Shown: positions 25,527-35,000 of the stretch, piece after piece | Layout: the number at the start of each line of letters is the position of its first letter | Position numbering within the stretch: the stretch's first letter is position 1 | DNA from: Lacipirellula parvula | GTDB lineage: Bacteria; Planctomycetota; Planctomycetia; Pirellulales; Lacipirellulaceae | Length of the DNA stretch: 64,000 nucleotides | Direction: 5' to 3' | Assembly: GCF_009177095.1 (NCBI RefSeq) | Contig: NZ_AP021861.1 | Coordinates: 1,426,001 to 1,490,000, forward strand | Notes under the pieces: model-generated | Told to the model about the DNA's origin: nothing | The model's database searches: none | Seen by the model: only the letters and a program-made list of their open reading frames with translations | Position numbers and translations under genes: made by a program

Positions 25527-26102
25527 TTAGACCAACTCTTTCTTGGCGCCAACCAGCGTCCGAAGGCGTTCGGCCAGCAGGGCGGCGTCGAACGGCTTCT
25601 TGAACGTTTCGTTGATGCTTGAGCGATCGAAGCTCGCCGTCGCGCCATCGTCTGGCAGCAGGGCGATCAGGATCGTCTCAGCGAAGTCGCTGGAGCGACG
25701 CAGATTTTGGCAAATCTGCAGGGCTTCAACTTGGCCGATCGAGAAATCGACCACGATGCAGTCGGGGTGGAAGCTTTCGGCTTGGATGCCGGCTTCGAAT
25801 CCGCTGGCGGCGGTGCTGGTGCGGAAGGAACGTTCGAGAGGCAGCTCGCGCTTGAGGTTCTCGATCAGCACTTGGTCCTGCGCGACGATGAGCACTTTGG
25901 CCATCGCCTCGTCCTCTAGGTCGCCCAGCGGCATGCCGTGCTCCTTGAGGAACCGGATCAGGTACTCGCGGGGGATCCGACGGTCTTGCGAACCGGGGAT
26001 GCGGTAGCCCTTGAGTCGACCCGAATCAAACCACTTGCTGACCGTGCGCGGGGCCACCTTACAGATCTTAGCGACCTGACCAGTAGTAAAGACCTTCATC
26101 AC
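25527..26102 (-). CDS. HTH (excisionase-type) plus receiver-domain regulator
   Basis: The 191-residue protein has an N-terminal MerR/excisionase-type helix-turn-helix (FTTGQVAKICKVAPRTVSKW at 5-24, then GSQDRRIPREYLIRFLKEHG) and a C-terminal receiver domain (about 67-185). The phospho-accepting Asp is in CIVVDFSIG, and the KKPFD Lys is present. The order HTH then receiver is the reverse of common response regulators. No sensor kinase is adjacent. The initiator may be M1 or M2. A terminator follows at 25303-25340. Confidence 0.88.
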   Translation of the reverse strand: MMKVFTTGQVAKICKVAPRTVSKWFDSGRLKGYRIPGSQDRRIPREYLIRFLKEHGMPLGDLEDEAMAKVLIVAQDQVLIENLKRELPLERSFRTSTAASGFEAGIQAESFHPDCIVVDFSIGQVEALQICQNLRRSSDFAETILIALLPDDGATASFDRSSINETFKKPFDAALLAERLRTLVGAKKELV

Positions 26103-26923
26103 GGGTACTCCAAAATTGACTTGCGTGAACGCTCACTCGCGGCCCACGCTCCCAACGAGCGTGCGACCTGGTCGGCCCCTGGCAATTTGCAACGCGTTAC
26201 AGCGTTAACTCTCCCTAAACGCCGCTCTTCTGGGTCGAGAGGCGCGTTGCTCTTCGCCTGGGTCGGGGCACGGAATCAAAAAATTGCATGCGGCTTCGGT
26301 TCAGGTCCTTCTGATCCTCTGCTGTCATGTACGCTATTCGGCAGTGCAAGCACTCGGAGATTGGCGAAAGTCGTTAAATTGGAGAACTTCGCAGTCAGTC
26401 CATCCAATCGTTACAATCGCTTTTTCCCACGAGCAAATGCGCGGCCGGTAGGCTCGCGGTTTGCAACGGGTTCGTTGCGCAGGGGAAGCTCCAGACGGCG
26501 CGCAGCGGCCCTTCCAATCAAGGGCGCAACGCGGCACCAAAGCGGCGTGCAGTGTCAGGCAGGCTCCCCCCTTCAATGGAATCCCTGGGCCAGCGTTGCC
26601 GCCCCCTCGATGAAGGGGAAGCGCTGGTGGAGGGAACTCCATCCGCTACTTATTTCGAGTCGAGAGGGGGGTCGACTTTAGAAACTTTCAACCGTTGCAC
26701 CGTTCTCGACGGTTGATCCGCCCGTTCCGGAGGCGAAAAGTGGTCCGACAGTGCCGCCGGCGACGGTTGGAACGGTTGCGACGGCCCGATTGTCAGTCGT
26801 CAGTTGCTGAAACGCGGGGAGAGTTGATTGGCTGAGCAGCTCCTGCTGTGGCTGCAAGCAATCAATCCCCCAGCAACTGACGACTGACGACGGACCACTG
26901 ACGCCGTGATCCCGTCGAGGCCG
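26103..26923. other. 821-base intergenic region without a recognised gene
   Basis: Frames here (for example 25938-26681 plus strand) are low-complexity and overlap a real gene, so I reject them. Visible structure: a CACGCTC/GAGCGTG hairpin at 26145-26163, and an imperfect palindrome at 26791-26888. I looked for tmRNA, SRP RNA and RNase P RNA core motifs and did not find any. Confidence 0.5.
26791..26888. repeat. Imperfect palindrome, GTCAGTCGTCAGTTGCTG type
   Basis: The outer arms GTCAGTCGTCAGTTGCTG (26792-26809) and CAGCAACTGACGACTGAC (26871-26888) are exact reverse complements. An inner pair, AGTTGATTG and CAATCAATC, is nested inside. It is a separate repeat family from the others in the window. 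Confidence 0.8.
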
Positions 26924-29900
26924 CTAGGCAGCCTTGAGCGCCGACGGCGCGATGTGGCCGTCTTCGCTGACGTCTTCGAATCTTACCGACACCCGCTTCG
27001 ACACGCCCGACTCTTGCATTGTTACCCCGTACAAGGTGTCGGAACAGGTCATCGTCCGCTTGGAATGCGTGATGACGATGAACTGCGTCGTTTGCATGAA
27101 CTGCTTGAGGACTTCGACGAAGCGATCGATGTTCGCTTCGTCGAGCGCAGCATCGACTTCGTCGAGGACGCAGAACGGGCTGGGACGGCTGCGGAAGATC
27201 GCTAGCAAGAGCGCGACGCAGGTGAGCGTCCGTTCGCCGCCTGACAGCAGCGAGATGTTGCGCGGTTGTTTGCCTGGCGGGCGGGCGATGATCGAGATGC
27301 CGGCTTCGAGCACGTCGCCGCTGGCGTCGTCCTCCAAAATGATGTCGGCCTCGCCGCCGGCGAACAGGCCGCGGAAGATCTCTTGGAAGTGGCGGCGGAT
27401 GTTGTCGACCGACTCGGTGAAAAGCTGCCGGCTCTCGCCGTTGATCTGCTGGACAATCTGTTCGAGCCGCGCCTTGGCCGACTGCAAGTCTTCGTACTGC
27501 GATGCCAGCGTGCCGTAGCGGCTTTCAAGGCCTTCGAGCTCGGCGAGGGCTTCGACGTTCACCGGGCCGACGGCTTGGAGGCGGTTCTTCAGGTCGCGAA
27601 TTTCGACTTCGATGGCGGCGCGGTCGCCGGGGATGCCTTCGACTGGTTCCTCGACGGCGTGTTGTTCGGCCGCTAGCGTAGCCAAATCGAGTTGGTAGTC
27701 CTCTCGCAAGCGTTCAGCGGTCGCCGAGCGCTGCTGGACGAGTTGCTGGAGTTCAAGCTGGGCGGTTTGCAGGCGACGTTGCCGCGAGAGGAGTTGTTCG
27801 CGGATGGCGTCGGCGGCGGCGACGGCGGCGGTGCGGATGCCTTGGCGACCTTGGCGAGCGGCGTCGAGTTCGGCGAGTTTGGCGCTGAACTCGTCCTTGC
27901 GAGTGACAAGCTCGGTGCTTTCAGCCGCAAGGTCGAGCACGAGTTGCTGCAAGCGGGCACGTTGCGTTTGGCACTCAGCGGCTCGCGTACGCGTTTCCTC
28001 GAGCAGCGTGTCGCGTTCGGCGTGATCGCGGCGGAGTTGCTCCATTTGCCGCTGCAAGCCTTCCAGACGTTGCTCGCTGCGGGCAAGCTGAACGCGTTGT
28101 TCGGTGACGGCGTGGCGGAGTTGTTCAACGGCGGCTTCGAGTTCGGCCTGACGTTCGACTGCACCGGTGCTGGCAGCGTGGGCCGCTTCGATGCGCAGGC
28201 GTAGTTCTTCCGCGCGGTTGAGCGAGCCGTTGCGATGTTGCGCGAGTTCTTGCAACTGAGCCGCGGCGGCTTCACGGGCGGCGGCGATCGCGGCCATACG
28301 GCCGTCGAGTTGGTCGAGTTTGTCGGTCACCGAGGCCGCTTGCAGTCGCGCCTCGTTGTGGGCGTCGCTAGCAGCGGTTTGGCGCGAGGCGAGACGCTGC
28401 AGGCCAGCTTCAGTGGTTGAGATGCGTCGTTCGAGCTCTTCGCGATCGCGTTGCGAGTCGGCGGCGGCCCGTTCCATTTCCTCAATCTGCTCACGGAGAG
28501 CGCGCAGCTCGCTGCGACGGGAAAGGAGGCCGGCGATGTTTTGGCGCGGGCCGACGGTGAGCGTGCCGTCGGCGAGCACGGCTTCGCCCGAAGCGGTGAT
28601 AAAGTTCAGTCCCCTGCCCTGCCCGTTTGCCAGACGAATCGCCGTCGCGAGCGTGTCGACGAGCCAGTGGCGGCCCAGCAGGCGGCGGACCATCGGCTGC
28701 AACTCTTCGTCGGCGTCGACGAACATGTCGGCGCGGCCCATGACGCCCGGTTCGTCGGCGAGATCAATCCGATCGACGGCGCTGGCGGGCGACGGCACGT
28801 CGAGCCGCAGAAAGCTCGTGCGGCCGGGCCAGCTGCCAGGTTCGCCGGCGAGGGCCGAGGCGAGCGACTTGGTTTCGGTGACGACGAGATAGTTAGCCCG
28901 TTCGCCGAGGGCGATTTCGATGAGTGGCGCCGAATCGGCGTCGACGTGCAGCAAATCGGCGACAACGCCGCGGACGCTGCGGAACGGCCCGTCGGGATCG
29001 GCTTGCGCCTGGCGGAGAACTTCCTTGGCGCCGGAGGTGAGGCCTTCGAGGCGGCGCTCGAGTTCTTCGAGGACGACGGTCCGCTCGCGGGCGCCGGTGA
29101 GACGGCCTTCGAGATCGGCGACCAGCTTGTGGAGCGCGGCGATCTTGGTGCGATCGGCGGCGAGTTCCGACTGGGCGCGTTGGTGAAGCTGAGTCGCCTG
29201 TTCGAGTTCGGCTGCGAGCGTCGCTAGGCCGGCGGCGGCGCGTTTCTGCTCGCCCAGGAGCCGCTCGCGCGACGCAGCGAGGGGCGCCAGTTCGTCGTCA
29301 AAGCGGCCGAGCGAGCCTTCGGCCGTTTGCAGCTTCGCTTCTAGCAGCTGTTCGTCGTTCTGCACTTGGGCAAGTTCGCGCTCGGCCTGTTGCAGTTGCG
29401 ACTGCGTCTGAGTCGCTTGCGCGGCGATGTTAGCGAGTTCCGCTTCGGCGGCCGCGAGTTCTTGCTGGCGCCCAGAGATAACGCCGGCGCCGGCGTCGAA
29501 CTGCGTTTGCGAGGCGGCCAGCTCCGCGGCCGTTTCAGCGACCAACTGCTGGGCGTCGCCGGCCCGGGTGGTCAGCACGAGCAGCTGCTGGCCGAGGCGT
29601 TGGGTTTCGAGTTCGAGCTCGTCGACGCGGGCGAGATGGCTGCTGCGAGTCGATTCGCATTGGGCGAGGCGTTCGCGGACGGCCGACTCGGCGATGGCGG
29701 TTTGGCGATAGCCTTGTTGGAGTTCGTCGTTCTGGCGGTCGACCTCGGCGACGCGAGCATCGCATTCAGCGAGTTCGCGTTCCATGCCGCTGACGTCGGT
29801 TTCTTCGGCACCAGCGGTGGTGCGTAAGGCGTCGATGCGGGTGGTGAGCTTGCGCCAATCCTCCAGCCCGACGTGCGTGCGGAGTAGTTGCAGTCGCTTG

Positions 29901-30553
29901 GAGACTTCGGAGTACTTCTGCGCCCGCCCGGCTTGCGAGCGGACGGTTTTCAAGCGCGCTTCAAGTTCCTCGACGATATCGGCAAGGCGGAGGAGGTTTT
30001 GCTGGACCTTTTCGAGGCGGCGGGCCGCTTCTTCGCGTTTTATGCGGAAACGACTCACTCCGGCGGCTTCTTCGAAGATGAGACGGCGTTCTTTGGGCGA
30101 CGATTGCAGAACGGCGTCGACCTTGCCCTGCTCGATGATGCTATAAGCGCCGTTCGACATGCCGACGTCGGCCAGCAGGTCGCGGATGTCGCGAAGTCGA
30201 CAAGGCTGCCGGTTGATGAGGTACTCGCCCTCGCCGCTGCGGTAGACGCGGCGGGTGATTTGGATCTCGGCGGCGTCGTGGTCGAAGATGCCGGCGCGAT
30301 TGTCGAAGATAAGCGACGCTTCGGCGGCGTTGGCCGCGCGGCGGGAACGCGAGCCGCTGAAGATGACGTCGGTCATCTCCTTGCCGCGGAGGGCTTTCAC
30401 GCTTTGGGCGCCGAGGACCCACTTGATCGAGTCGACGACGTTCGACTTGCCCGAGCCGTTCGGCCCAACGACGACGGTGATGCCGGCCGGGAACTCGAAC
30501 CTGGTTCGCTCCGCGAAGCTCTTGAAACCGTTGAGTTCGAGGGCGGAAAGCAT
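26924..30553 (-). CDS. smc: Chromosome segregation protein SMC
   Basis: SMC is the ATPase that, with ScpA and ScpB, organises and segregates the chromosome. The 1209 residues give the complete family layout: N-terminal head with Walker A ([20 protein letters not shown], about 27-46), long coiled coil, hinge (about 520-640, [17 protein letters not shown]), returning coil, and C-terminal head with signature [20 protein letters not shown] and Walker [20 protein letters not shown]. The start [13 protein letters not shown] is standard. scpA and scpB are not nearby in this window. Confidence 0.96.
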   Translation of the reverse strand: MLSALELNGFKSFAERTRFEFPAGITVVVGPNGSGKSNVVDSIKWVLGAQSVKALRGKEMTDVIFSGSRSRRAANAAEASLIFDNRAGIFDHDAAEIQITRRVYRSGEGEYLINRQPCRLRDIRDLLADVGMSNGAYSIIEQGKVDAVLQSSPKERRLIFEEAAGVSRFRIKREEAARRLEKVQQNLLRLADIVEELEARLKTVRSQAGRAQKYSEVSKRLQLLRTHVGLEDWRKLTTRIDALRTTAGAEETDVSGMERELAECDARVAEVDRQNDELQQGYRQTAIAESAVRERLAQCESTRSSHLARVDELELETQRLGQQLLVLTTRAGDAQQLVAETAAELAASQTQFDAGAGVISGRQQELAAAEAELANIAAQATQTQSQLQQAERELAQVQNDEQLLEAKLQTAEGSLGRFDDELAPLAASRERLLGEQKRAAAGLATLAAELEQATQLHQRAQSELAADRTKIAALHKLVADLEGRLTGARERTVVLEELERRLEGLTSGAKEVLRQAQADPDGPFRSVRGVVADLLHVDADSAPLIEIALGERANYLVVTETKSLASALAGEPGSWPGRTSFLRLDVPSPASAVDRIDLADEPGVMGRADMFVDADEELQPMVRRLLGRHWLVDTLATAIRLANGQGRGLNFITASGEAVLADGTLTVGPRQNIAGLLSRRSELRALREQIEEMERAAADSQRDREELERRISTTEAGLQRLASRQTAASDAHNEARLQAASVTDKLDQLDGRMAAIAAAREAAAAQLQELAQHRNGSLNRAEELRLRIEAAHAASTGAVERQAELEAAVEQLRHAVTEQRVQLARSEQRLEGLQRQMEQLRRDHAERDTLLEETRTRAAECQTQRARLQQLVLDLAAESTELVTRKDEFSAKLAELDAARQGRQGIRTAAVAAADAIREQLLSRQRRLQTAQLELQQLVQQRSATAERLREDYQLDLATLAAEQHAVEEPVEGIPGDRAAIEVEIRDLKNRLQAVGPVNVEALAELEGLESRYGTLASQYEDLQSAKARLEQIVQQINGESRQLFTESVDNIRRHFQEIFRGLFAGGEADIILEDDASGDVLEAGISIIARPPGKQPRNISLLSGGERTLTCVALLLAIFRSRPSPFCVLDEVDAALDEANIDRFVEVLKQFMQTTQFIVITHSKRTMTCSDTLYGVTMQESGVSKRVSVRFEDVSEDGHIAPSALKAA

Positions 30554-30575
30554 GGCGTGAAATCGAAGAAGTTTT

Positions 30576-30715
30576 AACCGCGAATCACGCGACTAGACGC
30601 AAATGAAGATTTGGGTGGCGAGGCCGCTGCATGGATGCTTGACTGTTATGCCGGAGAAATCTGGATGGCGTTGCAGTGTTTCATACTTTGCTGTTGATTC
30701 GCGTCATTCGCGGTT
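30576..30715. repeat. Inverted repeat pair, AACCGCGAAT type
   Basis: AACCGCGAATCACGCG (30576-30591) and CGCGTCATTCGCGGTT (30700-30715) match as reverse complements at 15 of 16 positions. They fill most of the gap between the FlgI-like gene and smc. Confidence 0.75.
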
Positions 30716-30745
30716 CCTTCCCGTCGCATCGAAGAAGCTGAATTC

Positions 30746-32458
30746 CTAGCCGCCGCTCGCGACCAGATGGGCTCCCTCTTTGGAGTCCGACTTCGAATCG
30801 CTGCGATCGGGCGTGCGTCCCACTTCCGGCAAGGCGTTTTCGCAGTAGCGGCTGGGCAGGGCGCCGGTTTCTTTGGCCTTGCGCAACATCTGGACCACGT
30901 CGGGGTAGTCGCCGCCGAGGTCGATGATAGCGCGAATCACCTCGTCGACGTTCGCCGAGACGATCCGCTGCTCGGTCGGATTGTTCGGCCCGAAGCGGCT
31001 GACCGTAATCTTGTCGCCCTTGAGGCCGTTGACCAGGATTCGCGGACCGGCGTCGAGGACGAGCGGCAGTTTGAACTGGTGATCGGGGCCGAACAGTACG
31101 ATTTCGGGGCGATGGCTGCTGGTGACGTGAATCATCGGCGGGCCGCCGACGTCGAGGCGATGGTATCTGAACTTGCCGTTCAGGCTTTCGCCGCGAACGA
31201 GGGGGTCGACGACCGCCATGGTCGAGAGCGCGCGGAAGGCGCCGTATCGGGTTTCGGCGCTCTTCACGCCGAGGAGTTTGGTCAACGCCTCGGACGACGC
31301 TCCGTCTTCCATGGCGCCGAGGGCCGAGAAGGCGGCGACGCGGTAGGCGGGCTCGTCGGTGGCGGCCTTGGCAAGCGGCTCGACGGCTTCGGTCACGTCG
31401 AGGTAAGCAAGCGCTTCGGCGGCGTAAAAACGGACTTCCGAGTCGCTAGCTAGCGAGCCCTTTTTGAGAATTTCAATCGCTTCGGCGCCGCCGATCGCTT
31501 CCAAGCGAAGAGCGGCCGTTTCCGAGGTGACCGGGTCAAGCAGCTGGCCTTCGAGCAGTTTGAGACGATCGAGCCGCTGCTGAGCCGATTCGCGGATGGC
31601 AATGCTGCGAACAACGCGCATGTAGCGGCCGATGTTGTCCTTGTAGCGGGGATGAATGATCAGCTCGATGTATTCATCAGTTTGCGGCGTGGCGACGCCC
31701 GTGCGACGGCCGTCGACGTACGTGTGGAAGCGATCGCTGACCGCTTTGGCCGTCATTTGGCTGAGCCGGATCGACTGGTGCGAGTGATCGAGGATCAGGC
31801 CGAGCTGCCGTGACTTGGTGGCGACGCCGCCGTTCAGCACGCGTCCCTGGACCATCAGGGCGGGGTTGTTCTCGATGTCGGCCGACGGGTCGACCAAGAT
31901 GGCGCCCTGGCAGACGGCAATGTCGTGGCCGTTGCGGAGCGCGCCGCCGAGAACGGCGACTTCGCTCAGCTGCGTTTCCATCAACCAGCCGCCGCGGAGG
32001 CTGGTGGTATCGGTGCGCGACGGCGTGCGGACTTCGATGTCGAAGCGATCGCCTGCTTGAATGCCGGGGCGCAAGTACCCGCGAACGAGCACCAACGCCG
32101 TGTTGGGGGAGCTGAGGATCTCGTTGGGATTGGCGATTTCTCGGCGGTTGAGTTCGGCGAGCAATGCGGCGCGTTGCGGCGAGGGGGCGGGGTCTTCGCC
32201 AGTGCCGGCGAGGCCGGTAACGAGGGCGACGTTTTCGACTTTCACGAAATTCATGCCGTACGGATGGGCGACGGCGCTGACGAGCTGAGAGCCGTCGAGG
32301 GCGCCGTCCTCAATCGTCGAAAGGGCGGCGTCGGGGCTCTGCGGGCGGAAAATCGGGCCCATGCAGCCTGTTGCCAGCGGCGAAACGACGCAGAGGGCCG
32401 CTGCCTTCAGCACCGCTCGTCGGGAGATGGACTGGCTGCGGCGATTTTGATTCGACAT
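30746..32458 (-). CDS. FlgI-like lipoprotein interrupted by HEAT-like repeats
   Basis: The 570-residue protein begins with a twin-arginine-type lipoprotein signal (SRRAVLKAAALCVVSPLATG then Cys). Residues about 60-290 resemble the flagellar P-ring protein FlgI (VALVTGLAGTGEDP matches the family's VVGLNGTGD region). Alpha-helical HEAT-like repeats follow (about 310-420: AAEALAYLDVTEAVEPLAKA). The C-terminus, VDEVIRAIIDLGGDYPDVVQ and the following MLRKAKETGALPSR, is again like the FlgI end. It may be an envelope ring or scaffold protein rather than true FlgI. Start at 32458 is chosen for the signal peptide and a GGAG site upstream. Confidence 0.72.
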   Translation of the reverse strand: MSNQNRRSQSISRRAVLKAAALCVVSPLATGCMGPIFRPQSPDAALSTIEDGALDGSQLVSAVAHPYGMNFVKVENVALVTGLAGTGEDPAPSPQRAALLAELNRREIANPNEILSSPNTALVLVRGYLRPGIQAGDRFDIEVRTPSRTDTTSLRGGWLMETQLSEVAVLGGALRNGHDIAVCQGAILVDPSADIENNPALMVQGRVLNGGVATKSRQLGLILDHSHQSIRLSQMTAKAVSDRFHTYVDGRRTGVATPQTDEYIELIIHPRYKDNIGRYMRVVRSIAIRESAQQRLDRLKLLEGQLLDPVTSETAALRLEAIGGAEAIEILKKGSLASDSEVRFYAAEALAYLDVTEAVEPLAKAATDEPAYRVAAFSALGAMEDGASSEALTKLLGVKSAETRYGAFRALSTMAVVDPLVRGESLNGKFRYHRLDVGGPPMIHVTSSHRPEIVLFGPDHQFKLPLVLDAGPRILVNGLKGDKITVSRFGPNNPTEQRIVSANVDEVIRAIIDLGGDYPDVVQMLRKAKETGALPSRYCENALPEVGRTPDRSDSKSDSKEGAHLVASGG

Positions 32459-32598
32459 GGACGTAGCTCCGACAGGTCGCTGCGCGCAGCCTTGCGCGCA
32501 GCCCGGTTCCGAGACCGAGAGGCCGCGGAGGGTAGGGACGCTGGCGGATTGGGTCAAGAGCTAGAGGGTCGTAGACCGACAGTGCGCGAGCTAGCGTC

Positions 32599-32689
32599 TA
32601 GCCCCGGGCTCTGCCCGGGGGTCGGCGTGAAGTAGAGGCGACGCACCACCGTATGGTGCGCGACCCCCGGGCGGAGCCCGGGGCTAGGG
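32599..32689. repeat. CCCCGGGC inverted repeat pair, third location
   Basis: TAGCCCCGGGCTCTGCCCGG (32599 on) and GACCCCCGGGCGGAGCCCGG (32662 on) are inverted arms about 38 bases apart, enclosing a short GCACCACCGTATGGTGCG palindrome. They lie between yidD and the FlgI-like gene. Confidence 0.88.
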
Positions 32690-32705
32690 GAACGTCGCCG
32701 CGCTT

Positions 32706-32945
32706 CTAAGGCGGGTCGTAGCCGCTGCCGCCCCAAGGATGGCACCGACCTATTCGCCGTAGTCCCCGCCAAGCGCCGCGGATGGCGCCATACTTTCGAA
32801 CGGCTTCGATGAAGTACTGGCTGCAGGTCGGTTCATACCGACAGAGGGGGCCAAGAAAAGGACTGATGCAAAGCTGGTAGCCGCGGACGGCGGCAATCAT
32901 GAGATAGCTCGGAGCGGCGACGAGATGTTTCCAGAGACGGTGCAT
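32706..32945 (-). CDS. yidD: Membrane protein insertion efficiency factor YidD
   Basis: The 79-residue protein matches YidD throughout: [40 protein letters not shown] and [15 protein letters not shown]-like end ([20 protein letters not shown]). It assists YidC in inserting inner-membrane proteins. It starts nine bases after the rnpA stop, the usual rnpA-yidD pairing, but yidC is not next to it here. Confidence 0.95.
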   Translation of the reverse strand: MHRLWKHLVAAPSYLMIAAVRGYQLCISPFLGPLCRYEPTCSQYFIEAVRKYGAIRGAWRGLRRIGRCHPWGGSGYDPP

Positions 32946-32954
32946 GCGGCAGTG

Positions 32955-33305
32955 CTAGCGAAGCTGGCGGGCCAGTCGCTGGGCAAGCGTGCGGAGCGAT
33001 TGTTGAATGCGCGGCATTGTCGGTTCGGCGCCGGCGCGCGGCAGCGCGACCAGATCGACTCCGGTAGGTAGTTCGTGCTGAGACAGGCGGAAGGCTTCGC
33101 GAAGACAGCGCTTCCAACGATTGCGGACGACGGCGTTGCCAACCTTCCGCGAGACAACCAGCCCGATGCGCGGATGGTCGAGTTCGTTTTCGCAGGCGTA
33201 AAGGATGAGCATGCCGTCGCCTTGCGAGCGGCGGCGGGCGAAGACGCGGTCGAACTCCGCTTTCTTCAGAATTCGTCGCGAACGGTGGAAGGAAAAGTCG
33301 CTCAC
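32955..33305 (-). CDS. rnpA: Ribonuclease P protein component
   Basis: RnpA binds the catalytic RNase P RNA and helps mature tRNA 5' ends. The 116-residue protein has the RNR motif region (GLVVSRKVGNAVVRNRWKRC, then LREAFR) and FDRVFARRRSQG near the N-terminus. The start is GTG at 33305, immediately after the TAA stop of the upstream hypothetical gene. The usual upstream partner rpmH is missing; a dnaJ-like gene stands in its place. Confidence 0.93.
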   Translation of the reverse strand: MSDFSFHRSRRILKKAEFDRVFARRRSQGDGMLILYACENELDHPRIGLVVSRKVGNAVVRNRWKRCLREAFRLSQHELPTGVDLVALPRAGAEPTMPRIQQSLRTLAQRLARQLR

Positions 33306-33650
33306 TTAGCTGATCGTTTCGTCGCGATTGATCGGCGGCGCCTTGACGGTGTCGACGCCTGCTTGCGAGCCCGAGATCTTAGCGTCCGACGCCGTTGGTT
33401 CCGCATCGGTGCTGCGGCGCAGGGGAAGTCGATCAGGGGGAACGGACGGACCGCGGCGGAACTTCCCTTGCTTGCGGACCCAATTCCCGCCTAGGAGGAT
33501 GACCACCACGAGCAACATTCCGAGCAGGGCGATGCCAAGCAGAGCCATTAGCACGGCTGCGCTCGCGGGGGGCGAGAGTTTCTGCGGCGGCGCCGTCTCA
33601 GCAAGAGCTAGGCAACAGCGCGTGGTCACGTTGATTGCTGCGCCGATCAC
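33306..33650 (-). CDS. Hypothetical single-pass membrane protein in the dnaJ-rnpA run
   Basis: The 114-residue protein has one strong membrane segment (ASAAVLMALLGIALLGMLLV, about 29-55) and a basic then polar C-terminal tail. It is unrecognised. The start codon overlaps the dnaJ stop (ATGA), and its stop directly abuts the rnpA GTG. This tight spacing supports real expression as part of one transcript. Position between a chaperone gene and rnpA-yidD hints at membrane-protein biogenesis, but that is inference from context only. Confidence 0.65.
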   Translation of the reverse strand: MIGAAINVTTRCCLALAETAPPQKLSPPASAAVLMALLGIALLGMLLVVVILLGGNWVRKQGKFRRGPSVPPDRLPLRRSTDAEPTASDAKISGSQAGVDTVKAPPINRDETIS

Positions 33651-34618
33651 CAGCGAAGCTCCGTGCGCGGGTTGTCGTTGTGGCGCTGGGCGATCTCGAC
33701 CAGTTGCTGACGTTCTTCGTCGCTGAGATCTTTCGGCATCACAATCTGCAGTTCCGCGAACAGATCGCCGGGCTCGCCGGAACCCGCCTTCACCCCCTGC
33801 CCTTTCACACGCAGCTTTTTGCCGCTCGACGTGCCGGGCGGGACGGTGAGCGTGATTGTGCCGTGGGGCGTGGGGACGTCGATCTTGCCGCCGCCGATGG
33901 CTTCAGCGAGCGTGATCGGCACGGTGATCTCTAGCCGCTTGCCGTGGCGACGAAACTGCGGATGGGGTGCAATGGCGACGCGGATGAGGATGTCGCCCGG
34001 TTCGCCGCCGTTGGCGCCTGGTTCGCCCTGGCCGCGCAGGCGGATTTTTTTGCCGTCTTCGATGCCAGCGGGAATTTTGACGTGGATGGTTTCTTGGCGT
34101 CCGTCGCCGCGCTGGACGGCGATCTGCGCTTCGCCGCCGAGGATGGCGCTGGCGAACGGGATCGCGAGTTCGTGTTCGAGGTCGGCGCCTGATTCAGGCA
34201 CGGGCCGCCGCCGGCCGCCCCCGCCGCCGCCGCGATTGCCGAATTGTTTGAAGAAGTCGCCGAAGCCGCCTCCCCCTGCCCCGCCTCCGCCGCCGAACAG
34301 ATCCTCGAAGTTGACTTCGTACGAATCTTGCCCGCCGCGACCGCCCCCGCCTGCACCGCCCGGCCAAGGACGCGGATTCGGGCCGCCGGCGCCCATCGAC
34401 TCATAGGCGCTCCCGTAGCGGTCATACATTTCCCGCTTCTTCGGGTCGTTCAGCACGTCGAACGCGTTTTGAACCTGTTGAAACTTTTCCTTCGCCTTCG
34501 GATCATCGGGATGAAGGTCTGGGTGGTTTTCGCGCGCGAGCTTGCGGTACGCCTTCTTGATCTCCTCGGCCGACGCGGCGCGAGCGACTCCAAGCGTTGC
34601 GTAGTGATCTTCTGCCAT
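33647..34618 (-). CDS. DnaJ-class J-domain co-chaperone (CbpA-like)
   Basis: The 323-residue protein has an N-terminal J domain (YATLGVARAASAEEIKKAYR, HPD at 33-35), a Gly-rich linker (about 75-140, including RGGGGGGRRR) and two C-terminal substrate-binding domains (about 145-305) with KIPAGIEDGKKIRLRGQGEP and VPPGTSSGKKLRVKGQGV. The four-fold CxxCxGxG zinc domain of classical DnaJ is absent, so it is a type II/CbpA-like Hsp40. It stimulates a DnaK. It leads a tight gene run: dnaJ-like, hypothetical, rnpA, yidD. Confidence 0.92.
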   Translation of the reverse strand: MAEDHYATLGVARAASAEEIKKAYRKLARENHPDLHPDDPKAKEKFQQVQNAFDVLNDPKKREMYDRYGSAYESMGAGGPNPRPWPGGAGGGGRGGQDSYEVNFEDLFGGGGGAGGGGFGDFFKQFGNRGGGGGGRRRPVPESGADLEHELAIPFASAILGGEAQIAVQRGDGRQETIHVKIPAGIEDGKKIRLRGQGEPGANGGEPGDILIRVAIAPHPQFRRHGKRLEITVPITLAEAIGGGKIDVPTPHGTITLTVPPGTSSGKKLRVKGQGVKAGSGEPGDLFAELQIVMPKDLSDEERQQLVEIAQRHNDNPRTELRW

Positions 34619-35000
34619 GAATGCGGAGCGTTTGATTTAGAGGCGCGCGGGGGAAGTATTCAGCGGGAGAGCCCCATTTTAGCGGTCGCGCGCGAGCTGG
34701 GTAGTGACAGTAGCCAGAGGGCAAATTTGAATCACGACGAAGATTTCGCTTGGATTTAATCTTCAGAGTCGGTTGAACCGGTATTTGCCGAACTGCTAGA
34801 CGCGCCTCCTAAATGTTGTGGCTCACTCACCTTGAGAGGGAGGGCTGGGGAGGGGGGGATCCTGGTACACGCTGCCGTCACCCCTCCCTAACCCTCCCCC
34901 TCAAGGGGAGGGGACCACAGCAATTCAAAAATTAACTCCGTGCTACTTTTTCGTCGGGGTTGGGGCCAACTTGCTGAGTAAGGAAAGGTTGCACGACCAC
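34619..35000. other. Intergenic region holding a G-rich repeat element
   Basis: No gene. The main structure is the inverted repeat at 34821-34915. The part near 34619-34740 should carry the promoter of the dnaJ-like run; no clear boxes are visible. Confidence 0.4.
34821..34915. repeat. G-rich/C-rich inverted repeat element, gene-less copy
   Basis: A G-rich arm (34821-34858) and a C-rich arm (34879-34915) closely match 6791-6888, including the spacer word CTGGTAC(A/C)CGCTGCCGTCA. The G-rich arm again has four G tracts of the quadruplex type. It lies downstream of ppk1. Confidence 0.88.

Noticed and set aside
25938-26681. 247-codon plus-strand frame
   Set aside because: The first part is antisense to the HTH-receiver gene and the rest is low-complexity intergenic sequence with no start signal.
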